A DNA stretch of 64,000 nucleotides, taken from positions 483 to 64,482 of the forward strand of contig DBMI01000084.1 in the NCBI GenBank assembly GCA_002298165.1, read 5' to 3'. Under the pieces are notes generated by a model. It was not told the origin of the DNA and ran no database searches. It was given only the letters and a program-made list of their open reading frames with translations. Positions 32,808 through 42,572 of the stretch are shown piece after piece. The translations under genes were made by a program, and so were the position numbers. Every line of letters starts with the position of its first letter. Position 1 is the stretch's first letter. This DNA comes from Desulfarculales bacterium UBA702 (GTDB lineage Bacteria > Desulfobacterota > Syntrophobacteria > Syntrophobacterales > Syntrophobacteraceae).

Positions 32808-33991
32808 GCAATGGTTTCAAATTCTTTCCAGGGTTCCTGACCTACTCTGCACCTGACAGGTAGGTGTTTAATAGCGTTTTGAATTTTGGTTCGTTTCTAA
32901 TACTATCCAAGTCCGCATCAGCGCCAATTTGGGAAAAATCAACAGCTTGCCACAACGGAACCTATTCGAGGAATACCTCGCACGGAAAACGTCACCTCAT
33001 GGATGCGTGGCAGCGTCCGTCGTATAAACTTCAACGGCGGGGACCTCTTCGATTGGAATAAACCCCGATACCCTATCATTCAGGCAAGGAGCCGGAAAAA
33101 CGGTCCATGCGGTATGATCCGGATGTGCTGAACTTTTTGAGTTTTCAGGAGTTAAATGCCCCAGGAGAGATAACGCGGGTGGCACGGAAGTCTTCTGCAT
33201 GGCTTCAATCATAGAGGAATATTTCGGACAAGTGTAGGAGTCAACCTTCCTTGTCAACGTGACAATCGTGCCGAGGCTTCTGGCGTGCCACGGAAATGAT
33301 CCGAATGTGGAAAGCTTTCGACCGGCGAGTCGGACTACGTGCAGAGGAGAGATATGGTAGTAAAACTTGTCCGAGGGCTCCCAGTTGATTGACACCATTG
33401 GGGACGCATCGGGCTGGAAGCCTACGGGATTATATACGAATTTCGACCGGGATGGAGGGTCGCTTAACTTCGAGGGAGTAGGCGTCGTGCCTCGGTTTAA
33501 TCAGTCTCATTCCTCCATTCACCGGTGGGCTGATTTGAAGACATTCATGGGACCGCGGGTCAAAAGTTTTCAGATCCGTTATCTTTTTCAGTGATGGGTG
33601 AATACCCGTGGCTTCGCGGGGCGAAACCTACCCATCGTTACCAATCTATTTTGACCGCAAATGATATGAAGGATGCTTCCTGACCGCAACTTAAGTCACA
33701 CAAACAAATTAGATCATATGGGGGATTAGATGATTCCACTATACATTCAGGAAAGCGCTATTTCGACATAATCCTTTCTCTCCCAAATTCGGCTGTCAAA
33801 TCCCTCGCAGAGTGTAGCTATTTTCTATTTAGGGATAAAACCTGCAGATGATGCAAATGTTCAACAATGCAAATCGGTTGAGTGTATTCTTTGAAGTACA
33901 AGAGTATGAAATCTCATCTACTCTGGATAAGCGCTCCGGAAAAGCTTTGGGAGCGGGAGGCCGCATGGAATCATTTGACCGAAAGGAATTC
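32808..33991. other. 1.2-kb gene-poor region
   Basis: No supported gene. The longest frames are 133 codons on the minus strand (32997-33398) and 75 on the plus strand (33367-33594). Neither has a ribosome site or recognisable product; they may be decayed remnants. A hairpin with arms GATGGGT/ACCCATC lies near 33592-33638. Confidence 0.5.
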
Positions 33992-34651
33992 TCAGCCAAG
34001 CACCTGATGATGCCGCCTGCGAAAGGTCCAGCCACCCATCCCGAGTAATCCGATGGAAATCAGGCCAAAAGAAGCCGGTTCGGGAACTGCGGAGTAGTTG
34101 ACAGAATCGATAGTGAACAGAGGGACATTAGCGTTATCTGTAAAAAAGAACATTGCTGCTTCGTTAAATAATGGGCCCTTATACATCAGCAAGCCGGAGC
34201 TATTTCCATTGATGTCCAGGTCTGGAGTTAATGCCGTCGCAAAATCGATCAAGTTTCCATCATTGAAGAAAGAAATTGCCAGACCATCCAGGGGAGAAAT
34301 TTCTCCCAATAGAGAAAAATGGAAACTCAGTGCTCTTTGCGTGCTATTGAAATCAAATACCAGGGGGCCGCCGGCTGAGTCGCCAAAAATGCCGGTCCAA
34401 TCAACCTGTGCAAAACCAATGGGATTTTGAGGATCCGTGGATAGAGGATCTGTTCCGTCGTTATACCACATCGTCAAGTAGTTGCTCGCGTCACTTTGTG
34501 GGAAATAGGTCCAACCGGACGACCTGGACGGCCCTGAAATGCCGAACTGATTCGTGCCGAGGGCACTGAAAAAATCGACGTTTGTTGCGAGGGCCGTACC
34601 GGCCGTCAATAGCTGAAGAAGTACCAGGAGCGATACAATGGTGCTTTTCAT
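33992..34651 (-). CDS. PEP-CTERM sorting-domain exported protein
   Basis: 219 residues from the ATG at 34651 (GGAG spaced 9 nt). Signal peptide, then a beta-rich body of unknown function. The C-terminus has the full exosortase signal: VPEPASFGLISIGLLGMGG followed by FRRRH. Such proteins are processed by exosortase at the outer surface; no exosortase gene lies in the window. Located just downstream of the multicopper oxidase on the same strand (58-bp gap), so possibly co-expressed. Confidence 0.88.
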   Translation of the reverse strand: MKSTIVSLLVLLQLLTAGTALATNVDFFSALGTNQFGISGPSRSSGWTYFPQSDASNYLTMWYNDGTDPLSTDPQNPIGFAQVDWTGIFGDSAGGPLVFDFNSTQRALSFHFSLLGEISPLDGLAISFFNDGNLIDFATALTPDLDINGNSSGLLMYKGPLFNEAAMFFFTDNANVPLFTIDSVNYSAVPEPASFGLISIGLLGMGGWTFRRRHHQVLG

Positions 34652-34709
34652 TTTGGAATTCTCCTCGATCATTGAATTGTCCAGTAGAGAGTATTGTGAT
34701 TCCTGTCCC

Positions 34710-37700
34710 TTACGGGAGGGTTAACGTCAAAGTGGCGCTGAATTGACCTCCGGGATTGGCTTGCACACGGAAAGAATACGTCTTTTTTGATGTCAGGCCG
34801 GTAATGCGGAAGGTGGTTGTGTTGGATGTGCCCAATGTCGTCCACGCGCTGCCATTGAGTCGCTGGACAGTGTACCCTTTGGCGCCGTTCACGGCGTTCC
34901 AGCTAAGAATGACAAAATTAGTGCCGGTCGATGTCGCTTTCAGGCCCGCCGGCGCAGGCTGCGTGAGGGCTGGCGTACTTATGGAAACAATATTGGAGGT
35001 CACGGAACCCCCGGCATTGGTGGCCACAACGTAGTAGCTGTAAGTGATCAGCGGGGCGGTATTATCCTGGAATGTGAGCAAGCCTGTCACAGAGCCGATC
35101 TGGGTGAATGCCCCGCCGGCAGTACCGCGCCAGATTACATAGTTGGTTAACTGGTTGCCCTGGTTGAAAGCCCAGCTCAGGTTGACAACCGACGTGATAC
35201 CTGCCGGCGCACTCGCTTTCAGGACCGGAACAGTCGATGGCGCAACCTCGAATGCGATTGGCCGCATCATGTCATTTTCTTCGTGACCCAGCAGGTGGCA
35301 GTGCCAGACATACTCCCATCCGAAGTTGACATAATCATTCACCGTGGTAACCGGGGTCCCATCCACAGGATTTACATTTGTGAATGACATGGTGGCTCCA
35401 CGAGGCTGTGTGGGATCCAGAAGCCGTACGCTGTCGGGGACCGCAAATGGAAGGTTTTGCATCTTCACCGGCTTCATGGCCACGATCGCATCTTCCAGCG
35501 GATTCATCCGCAAGGTTTCCTTCCAGCCCAGTTCGTTGGGGTCGGGGTGCCTTATCGCGCCGTCCCAGCCTACCCGGTTTACGAGCTGGACATTAAACAG
35601 GTGGAAGTGTATGGCATGGGTGTCAACGCCGTTGTGGGTGATCTTCCAGATCTGGGTCTCACCGTCCTTAATTACCTCGGTCGGGGGATCTATGTAGGCC
35701 AGGGGAATGGTGGTCTGAGTAGTGAAGTTGGTCAAGAGCAACTCGGTCCCCAAAACGGCGTTCATTCTCCCATAGTCGGCCTCGAAGAGTTCCTGGATGG
35801 CTTTCGCCTGCATGGGCTGATTCACCTGCGCCGAGCCGCCAATCAGAGTAAACGTCAACGACGTATCGGCGATGTTGGACAGATTGCCGCCCGGGACATC
35901 CGAGATGTTCGAGCCGTATACTGAATTGTATGCCGCCTGTGGGACGATGATCGTGGGCTGATTTGCCTGGAAATACGCTGCCAATGGCGCATTCAATGTG
36001 GCTGGATTAAAAGACTCGGCGGGGGTCGAACCAGCGACTCGGAACTGCATCAAGGTACGGGTATTTGGACCATAGCCCGGGATAGTTGTCGGCGCGCCGC
36101 CCGACGAAGTCAGATCGGGATCGCCGGTGTAATAGTCGTAGCGCGGATCGAAAGCTGGGGTGGGAGCCGGTCCGTCGTTGTAGAGTATAACCGTCTTACC
36201 GGCAGACTGTGAAAAATCGATGATAACATCGGCCCGCTCTGCCGGCCCAATAAACAGCCCCTTGTTCTGCACATTGAGCACTATTATGTCGCGACGGTTG
36301 TAGTTGTAGCCGATGGGAGTACTCGGGATGATCGCGGGCGCGGGCAGAAAGCCTCCTTCTGTGCCAATCTGAATGATGTCGGGGCCAACCAGCGAAGGAT
36401 CGGGCACTCCGCCACTTCTTCCGTCCGTTGGCCATCTAGCCGGCAATCCTGAATTAGGCGTTGCGGGCACCATGCGAACTTCGGTACCCCATTCGTTGCC
36501 GGACGCATCCGCTATCTTATAACCATCGGGGTCGGCCTGGTAGAGCTGCAGGTTCCAAGACCGGTCGTTGCCGGCGTTCAGTATGCGGAACCGATAGGCC
36601 CGTGGCAGGACATTCAGGTAAGGATAAGGGGTCCCGTTCACAACGGGGGTATCCATGAAACCCTCCGGCACTCCGCTCGGGTTGGGTGTACCCGGGACCA
36701 CTTTGCCGTTGATCGTAATCTTGTCGTGGATTGGCGCCGCGACGCCTATCAACGGTGGCCAGAACCAGGGGCCATAGTCCCATCTCCCGTAATTGTTCAT
36801 GGCGGATTGGTCGTTCGGGTTCTGATTGGGCATATAAACATGCGGAAACCAGAGATTACCCTTGCCGCTGCCCGGAACGACCAATGGCCAGGTCGGGTCT
36901 TGTTGGGCCAGCGTCGACGAATCAGGCACGAATGTCTTGTCCTGGATGATAAGAGGAATTCCCCAATTGTAGACGCCTCCGCCATTGTTCGGGATCACGC
37001 CGGAATTGATCAATGCGTCTTCGGCGGCATCATGGATGAGATAGCCCGCGGCCTCTCCTGCGTACACATTCAGGCGGGTTATGCCGTAGGCGTGGTCATG
37101 GTAGAACATGAACCGGCCACTTTGCTGGTTTGTGTAGTAGTACGTCCCCGTTCCATCGACTGGGGACTCCGTACCCGTTAACATATCTGGGACGTTCTGG
37201 AAGCTCACTCCCTTGGGGTAATTTGTTGTTTCCCCAGGCGGAGTTACCCATTGATGAGGCGTGCCGTCGCTGATCCAAGGGGTGTAGCCGCCGTGGAGAT
37301 GGAGTTCGGCCCGGTTCTGGGAGTATGGCGTGCCGTCGGGACCATTGCCGGCACCCATGTATGAGGTATCAACCGGCATCAAAAAGGAGGAGTTAGGGGT
37401 CAACTGATTCTTGAATTTAAGCCGCACCGGCTTGTTGGTCCCTGCAACAATTACCGGTCCGAGATAGTGGGGGATCCCGTCTCCCTGGAGGTCCGCGTAA
37501 CCACGCAATGTCGTCGGAGGAAGATCGGAATGCAGACGTTGATTGTACTGCTTTAACCCAATCTGGTAATAGTCCGAACCGGTGTATTTGGTGGAATCCT
37601 TGACGGCAATGGGAATAAAGTTTCCTAGGTTGTTCCTGTTATCCGGTCCTAAGCCCGGCAGCGAATCGACAAACTTCCTGATGCCACCCGTCAGCGTGTA

Positions 37701-38111
37701 TCCGCTGCCTCCGGCCGAGAGGGTGATCCCAGTAATGACCCCGCCCGGGCCTACTGTTGCCGACGCGGTTGCGCCCCAGCCGGTGCCGCCGGCAATCGTG
37801 TTGATCGTCACCACAGGATTGACATACCCCGAGCCGCCGTTTACGACCATGATACCGGTGATCGCGCCGTTGGCCACCCCGGCAACAACAGCGGAAGCCC
37901 CGCCGCCGCTCCCCGGGGCCGTATCGGTAATCGATACAGTGGCCGAAACGGTCGGAAGTGGGCTGTTCGCGTAGTTCGGGGTCTGAAAATAGAACTGATA
38001 TGGATCGATATCAGCCCAAGGGGGGCTTAGCGCAACGGCTCTCTCCGACATAAGCGGCATGGAAAGCACAACCATTACCATCACTGCTAAGAACAATCTT
38101 TTCCTACGCAT
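34710..38111 (-). CDS. Large multicopper oxidase with C-terminal fibronectin type III domains
   Basis: 1133 residues from the ATG at 38111, which follows GGAGG; the longer frame adds 7 residues. Signal peptide near 1-28. Cupredoxin domains carry all four copper motifs: HLHGG, FYHDHAYG, AIHFHLFNV and the type-1 site WHCHLLGHEENDMM. Between the N-terminal strand and TGGIRKFVDSLPGL lies a Gly-rich stretch of about 90 residues with two GGSGY repeats. After the oxidase core (about 950) come two fibronectin type III domains. Secreted oxidase for metal ions or phenolics inferred; substrate unknown. Twice the normal family length because of these additions. Confidence 0.92.
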   Translation of the reverse strand: MRRKRLFLAVMVMVVLSMPLMSERAVALSPPWADIDPYQFYFQTPNYANSPLPTVSATVSITDTAPGSGGGASAVVAGVANGAITGIMVVNGGSGYVNPVVTINTIAGGTGWGATASATVGPGGVITGITLSAGGSGYTLTGGIRKFVDSLPGLGPDNRNNLGNFIPIAVKDSTKYTGSDYYQIGLKQYNQRLHSDLPPTTLRGYADLQGDGIPHYLGPVIVAGTNKPVRLKFKNQLTPNSSFLMPVDTSYMGAGNGPDGTPYSQNRAELHLHGGYTPWISDGTPHQWVTPPGETTNYPKGVSFQNVPDMLTGTESPVDGTGTYYYTNQQSGRFMFYHDHAYGITRLNVYAGEAAGYLIHDAAEDALINSGVIPNNGGGVYNWGIPLIIQDKTFVPDSSTLAQQDPTWPLVVPGSGKGNLWFPHVYMPNQNPNDQSAMNNYGRWDYGPWFWPPLIGVAAPIHDKITINGKVVPGTPNPSGVPEGFMDTPVVNGTPYPYLNVLPRAYRFRILNAGNDRSWNLQLYQADPDGYKIADASGNEWGTEVRMVPATPNSGLPARWPTDGRSGGVPDPSLVGPDIIQIGTEGGFLPAPAIIPSTPIGYNYNRRDIIVLNVQNKGLFIGPAERADVIIDFSQSAGKTVILYNDGPAPTPAFDPRYDYYTGDPDLTSSGGAPTTIPGYGPNTRTLMQFRVAGSTPAESFNPATLNAPLAAYFQANQPTIIVPQAAYNSVYGSNISDVPGGNLSNIADTSLTFTLIGGSAQVNQPMQAKAIQELFEADYGRMNAVLGTELLLTNFTTQTTIPLAYIDPPTEVIKDGETQIWKITHNGVDTHAIHFHLFNVQLVNRVGWDGAIRHPDPNELGWKETLRMNPLEDAIVAMKPVKMQNLPFAVPDSVRLLDPTQPRGATMSFTNVNPVDGTPVTTVNDYVNFGWEYVWHCHLLGHEENDMMRPIAFEVAPSTVPVLKASAPAGITSVVNLSWAFNQGNQLTNYVIWRGTAGGAFTQIGSVTGLLTFQDNTAPLITYSYYVVATNAGGSVTSNIVSISTPALTQPAPAGLKATSTGTNFVILSWNAVNGAKGYTVQRLNGSAWTTLGTSNTTTFRITGLTSKKTYSFRVQANPGGQFSATLTLTLP

Positions 38112-38923
38112 TGCTATCCTCCAGACCAACAAAGAATAATTGGGAAATCAGATCAATAATGAATTTCATCTACGAATTGGACCGGCAAGTCGTATATGAT
38201 CCGAATTTTTATACTAAAGACGCCATATTTCACGCTGTGACTGGAAAGTGTAGTGTGGCGGGTGTTAAAACCCCGTGATTGGGTCCCGAAGGCTAGCGCA
38301 AACCAGCTAACCCAAAGATGATGGCTGAGTGGAACAATTTGGCCCCGGTGGTCCGGAATACAGTCCACTCCGCGTTACTGTATAAGCATTTGGGAGGATT
38401 ATGCAAGAGCACGGAGTCAGATGTTTTTCATTGGGGGTCAGGTCTTGTGGGGTGCTGTTGCCCAAATCCCTTGATTGTCGGTTTTTGACCCAAAACGATA
38501 ATTAATACTGGAAGAGCCCTCAGAAGGTACTGAATTCTGTAATGTGGAACCAACGCCTGACCCTCCCACATAGTCTTCACCATAGAAGATCCCTTGGCAG
38601 TCGAAAAAATCAATTTTGCCTGTATAGACAACAAATCACACGAAAGGTGGCCGGATAAGACTCAAAGCTTAACAGATCTTGCCAGAATGAAGAACAGCAG
38701 CCCGACTGAATTTGTTGAATGAATGATCGGGACGTGGGAATGTTTGGCGGGGTCTGGATCTCAAAGCCCAGGAAAGCTGTGTTGACTTTGCGAATCGTTC
38801 GATGATTGTTATGACCTAAGACTTGATCGCAAATCCTAACACCTCGAAATTCTCAAATTCACACTTGCAACGCGCGGCAGACCGCTATGGTGTTTATACG
38901 ATCTGCCACTGTACTTTTTCGGT
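38112..38923. other. Intergenic region, no gene recognised
   Basis: 812 bp upstream of the multicopper oxidase and downstream of the first alpha/beta hydrolase. Only short frames without ribosome sites. It marks the left edge of the probably acquired 38.9-41.3 kb segment. Confidence 0.45.
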
Positions 38924-39772
38924 TCACGCTGCTCTGGTCAATCTTTCCTGGTCCTGCTCCAGGAATTCGAGCAAATCCGCGTTGACCTGATCCTTGTGAG
39001 TGGCGGTGAGACCGTGCGGTGCGCCAGGATAGTAGATTTCCTTTGCGCCCTTGATCAGCTTGGCCGATTTTTTCGCCGAGTCCTTAACGGGAACTATCTG
39101 GTCGTCCTCACCGTGCAACACTAGCGTCGGCACGTCGAATTTTTTCAGATCCTCCGTTTGATCCGTTTCGGAAAACGCCTTGATGCTTTCGTAGGCGTTC
39201 AGGAGACCCGCTTGCATGCTCCAGAGCCAGAACTGATCGAGCGTTCCCTGCGAAACTTTTGCCCCGGGCCGATTGGCGCCGTAGAACAGTATCGCCAAAT
39301 CCTTATAGAATTGGGCAGGGTCCTTAATAAGGTCTGCTCGGATCTTGTCGAACACCTCAATAGGCAAACCCTCGGGATTGGCAGCAGTCTTGAGCATTAG
39401 CGGCGGCACTGCCGCAATAAGGACTGCTTTCGCGACCCGTTTTGTCCCGTAGCGGCCGATATAGCGGGCGACCTCTCCTCCTCCGGTGGAGTGGCCCACC
39501 AATGCGACGCCCTTGAGATCGAGTGCCTCAATGACGGCCGCGAGATCGTCGGCATAACCATTCATGTCGTTGCCGAAAGAGGTTTGAGTGGATCTCCCAT
39601 GACCACGGCGATCATGCGCGACGACGCGGAAACCGTGGTGCACCAGGAAAAGCATTTGGCCATCCCAGGCGTCCGCGTTTAGAGGCCAGCCGTGCGAGAA
39701 CGTCACGACAGGACCTTTGCCCCAGTCCTTATAATATATCTGAATGCCGTCTTTGGTTGTGATCGAGGGCAT
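38924..39772 (-). CDS. Alpha/beta hydrolase, non-heme chloroperoxidase type
   Basis: 282 residues. Catalytic Ser in GHSTGGGE, an acid in LHGEDDQIVP and His in GAPHGLTATH. The N-terminal pattern TKDGIQIYYKDWGKGPVVTFSHGWPL is that of cofactor-free perhydrolases/arylesterases. AAAGGAG 7 nt before ATG. Physiological substrate unknown. Resembles genes more usual in aerobic proteobacteria, in keeping with acquisition. Confidence 0.88.
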   Translation of the reverse strand: MPSITTKDGIQIYYKDWGKGPVVTFSHGWPLNADAWDGQMLFLVHHGFRVVAHDRRGHGRSTQTSFGNDMNGYADDLAAVIEALDLKGVALVGHSTGGGEVARYIGRYGTKRVAKAVLIAAVPPLMLKTAANPEGLPIEVFDKIRADLIKDPAQFYKDLAILFYGANRPGAKVSQGTLDQFWLWSMQAGLLNAYESIKAFSETDQTEDLKKFDVPTLVLHGEDDQIVPVKDSAKKSAKLIKGAKEIYYPGAPHGLTATHKDQVNADLLEFLEQDQERLTRAA

Positions 39773-39934
39773 TGGTTTGCTCCTTTCCTGAATTATCTGT
39801 GGTGAAACGTGGCCTTTTTAAACTGTAGGCATTTTATTGCCACTGTCACCTCCAATGGTGCAAACACTGGAGCCCTCCATCAGGAAGACAGCCAACCGTA
39901 TGTTGTTGATTATCTTTTGGTCGAAGAGGGGTGA

Positions 39935-40357
39935 ATGGACAAAAACAGGGTCGAGGTATTCAGCGACGGCGTGATCGCCATTATCATTACCATAATGGTC
40001 CTGGAACTGAAGGTGCCTCATGGCGAGAGCATCGGATCTCTTGCGCCACTGGTTCCCGTGCTTTTGAGCTATGTGTTGAGCTTCGTCTACGTTGGTATCT
40101 ATTGGAACAACCACGACCATATGTTGCACACCGTCCACAAAGTGACGGGTGCGATGCTCTTGGCGAACCTGCATCTTCTGTTTTGGCTATCGCTGTTTCC
40201 CTTCGTCACCGGATGGATGGGTGAAAATCACTTCGCCTCGGTGCCATCAGCCGTCTATGGTCTGGTCCTCCTAATGGCTGCCATCGCATACCCGGGGGGA
40301 CCAAAGTCTCCCCGTCGGACCTGTTCTCGGAGAGCAACATACGATCTGGCAATGTGA
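39935..40357 (+). CDS. TMEM175-like potassium channel, C-terminally truncated
   Basis: 140 residues. The first 120 match the bacterial TMEM175/DUF1211 repeat: RVEVFSDGVIAIIITIMVLELKVP carries the FSDG pore motif, and three more hydrophobic helices follow (LLSYVLSFVYVGIYW, ANLHLLFWLSLFPFVTG, VYGLVLLMAAIAY). Family members usually reach about 200 residues with six helices. After AAIAY the sequence turns into a basic, unrelated tail and none of the three frames resumes the family. The 3' end therefore seems deleted; probably non-functional. GAGGGG upstream of ATG. Confidence 0.75.
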   Translation: MDKNRVEVFSDGVIAIIITIMVLELKVPHGESIGSLAPLVPVLLSYVLSFVYVGIYWNNHDHMLHTVHKVTGAMLLANLHLLFWLSLFPFVTGWMGENHFASVPSAVYGLVLLMAAIAYPGGPKSPRRTCSRRATYDLAM

Positions 40358-40447
40358 AGATTTTGAATATCCCTTTTCTCAAGTCGAAAGAGAGATATGG
40401 AAACTCTGAGCGCCCAGCATCAGGCGGCGCGCAGTAAACCTAAACGC

Positions 40448-41308
40448 TCATTTTGAGGCGTCCAGGAAGCCGCGCACCATCTGGGTCGTCGCTTGAGGGT
40501 TCTCTTCCATGATCCAATGTCCGGAGTTGGGGACGATGGCCTCCTGGACGTCACTGGCGGCGAAACGCATTACCGTGGCCATCATCGCTCCGAACGACTT
40601 CTCGCCACCCACGGCCAGCACCGGCAAAGTGAGTTTCCCTTTCGCCAGGAAAGCCCGATTGTCGATGGCGTCCTGATCGAACGCTGCGAACTGCGCGAAG
40701 CCGGAGTGCATGGCGCCTGGCAGCGCGTAGAGCTCCGCATAGTGCTTGCGCGCGGCTTCGCTGAACCGGCTCGGATCGGCGGAGAACTCGTTCCAGAAGC
40801 GATCGAGGTAGATGCGCTCACGCCCGGCGACCAAGCGCTCCATGTCGGGACCGCCAAAGCGGAAATGCCACAGCAAGGGATTCTTCAGTATCTCCTCCCA
40901 AGGGCCGACCCCCGGCAATGGTGCATCGATCAGCACGAGACGCTTGACGCGTTCGGGGTGCTGCGCGGCAAAGGCGAAGCCAACCATGTTGCCGATGTCG
41001 TGCGTCACGAGATCGATTTGCTCGATCCTCAGCGCGGCAAGCACTCCCACCATGTCGCCAGCCTGGGTCTTCTTGTCGAAACCGCTGTCGGGCTTGGAGG
41101 AAAGCCCCAAGCCCCTGAGGTCAGGAACGATCACCGTGTGGTCCCGGGCGAGATCGACTGCCAGTGGCACCCACATGTCGCCGGTCTCGCCATAACCGTG
41201 CAGCAGCATCACCACCGGACCCGTGCCGCCAACTCGGGTATGGATGGTGACGCCGTTGGTGGAGATATCTTGAGTCTTGAAGCTGATCGGGAAGGTGAAG
41301 GCTGACAT
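40448..41308 (-). CDS. Alpha/beta hydrolase, epoxide hydrolase/dehalogenase type
   Basis: 286 residues. The nucleophile elbow reads THDIGNMVG, so the nucleophile is Asp, as in epoxide hydrolases and haloalkane/haloacetate dehalogenases, not Ser. Oxyanion-hole motif HGYGE, catalytic His in NSGHWIMEE. AAAGGAG 6 nt before ATG. Substrate cannot be told. Convergent with the truncated TMEM175-like gene; part of the probable acquired segment. Confidence 0.87.
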   Translation of the reverse strand: MSAFTFPISFKTQDISTNGVTIHTRVGGTGPVVMLLHGYGETGDMWVPLAVDLARDHTVIVPDLRGLGLSSKPDSGFDKKTQAGDMVGVLAALRIEQIDLVTHDIGNMVGFAFAAQHPERVKRLVLIDAPLPGVGPWEEILKNPLLWHFRFGGPDMERLVAGRERIYLDRFWNEFSADPSRFSEAARKHYAELYALPGAMHSGFAQFAAFDQDAIDNRAFLAKGKLTLPVLAVGGEKSFGAMMATVMRFAASDVQEAIVPNSGHWIMEENPQATTQMVRGFLDASK

Positions 41309-41934
41309 CTCGTTCTCCTTTGAGGCGAGGAGGAAGCAGAAGCATTGGCTTGCTCAATTGGCCGCCTCTCAGGTTTGCTTGATCTTTAACAGTGTTGTTT
41401 ATCTGCCTAAAGACTTTTCCATATGCTCTTTAACGCGCACCGTGCGATCTCATCTTTTGTCTTCCTGCGTGTGTGCCGGGCAACTGATGAAGGCGAACAC
41501 GGTAGCGAGCATGATCATTAAATTTCGCATATCATTTTGTCTGGCACCTAATGATCCGCCCGCCCCAAGCTTAAAGCTGAGCGGAAGTTCGCGGTCCTGC
41601 CATCAAGGTATGCGAGGATAACGGGCACGGCAAGACCTTATCGCCAATTCGTCTACCGGTAATGCATCAGCGGACCGGAACCTAGCTCTCAACACGGTAT
41701 AATTTGTCGAGGTGAGAAGAACAGGATTGCAGCTCTCCCTACTGGCGATGAAAGTTGATACTTCTTGCCAGAAGTAAATTTATATTCCTTCTGATTTCCA
41801 TGACAGAACCGCGTAATATCATGCTCAAAAGGGATCCTGCGAATCCAAGTAAAATCAATGCCGTGATTGCCTTCGCTTCCATCGAAACCCTAGGGTCGAA
41901 AAGGCATGAAGTGAATCAAGCCCGAAATGTTCAG
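41309..41934. other. Intergenic region, nothing recognised
   Basis: 626 bp between the hydrolase start and the yedF stop. No frame with a ribosome site and a plausible product; the plus-strand frame that enters at 41755 is mostly the complement of yedF. Confidence 0.45.
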
Positions 41935-42543
41935 CTACATTACACTGATCACCTTGTCCGCTACCTGAAGGGCAGTGACAATATCGAGCATGTTGGTTGT
42001 CTCGCCGGCACGTTTCTTCTCAAGAAGTCCGAAATGATTAAGGCATGTTCCGCAAACCAGGATATGTATGCCCTCACCTTCAAGGGCTTGAAGCGCAGGC
42101 AGGCACTCGGAACCATCCACCGCGAGCTTGACCCCTCCATTGAGAAAAATCAGGCGCCAAAGCTCCGGCCCCATTTCTTTCAGGGTACTAATGAAATTGA
42201 AAACGAGCTTGCGGCCAAGTATGTCATCTCCCTTGCCCATGCGGTCCGTCCCGACGATCACGGCAATTTTGCTCTCCTGCCCCTGAGCGCCCGAGTTCTC
42301 CGCGGCCTCGGAAACGGCGGCGGGTCCTCTCCTTGTCCCTGTGATCTGGATGCATCCTGACTCTTCCGAAAAGGCCACGTCGAATCCCATCCGCAGCAGA
42401 AAATGGCCCACATTCTCTTTTGTCGAGGCGTTGTCGACTGAAACGATCAACTTCTCGACATCCCCCCGGTCGATGATCTCCTTTGTTTTCAAAATTGGGT
42501 CGGGGCAGGTCATGCCTCGGCAATCCAGCCTTACATATTCCAT
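41935..42543 (-). CDS. yedF: YedF, selenium-associated sulfurtransferase-like protein
   Basis: 202 residues from the ATG at 42543 (AAGGA 7 nt upstream); the longer frame adds 24 residues that overlap the upstream gene. The N-terminal TusA/SirA domain has the CPxP motif (C13-P-D-P) in LDCRGMTCPDPI. The C-terminal DsrE-like domain (about 90-202) has LIFLNGGVKLAVDGSE and ILVCGTCLNHFGL. This two-domain layout defines the YedF family linked to selenium metabolism by comparative genomics. Last gene of an operon with two double-cubane-type proteins and an activator. No selA, selB or selD in the window. Confidence 0.92.
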   Translation of the reverse strand: MEYVRLDCRGMTCPDPILKTKEIIDRGDVEKLIVSVDNASTKENVGHFLLRMGFDVAFSEESGCIQITGTRRGPAAVSEAAENSGAQGQESKIAVIVGTDRMGKGDDILGRKLVFNFISTLKEMGPELWRLIFLNGGVKLAVDGSECLPALQALEGEGIHILVCGTCLNHFGLLEKKRAGETTNMLDIVTALQVADKVISVM

Positions 42544-42572
42544 TTCATTGTCCTTTTGTTCAAACTGCGGCG

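Noticed and set aside
32997..33398. 133-codon minus-strand frame in the 1.2-kb gene-poor region
   Set aside because: No ribosome site, unusual composition and no recognisable domain; at most a remnant.
40493..41305. 270-codon plus-strand frame
   Set aside because: Antisense of the alpha/beta hydrolase with intact Asp nucleophile and His.
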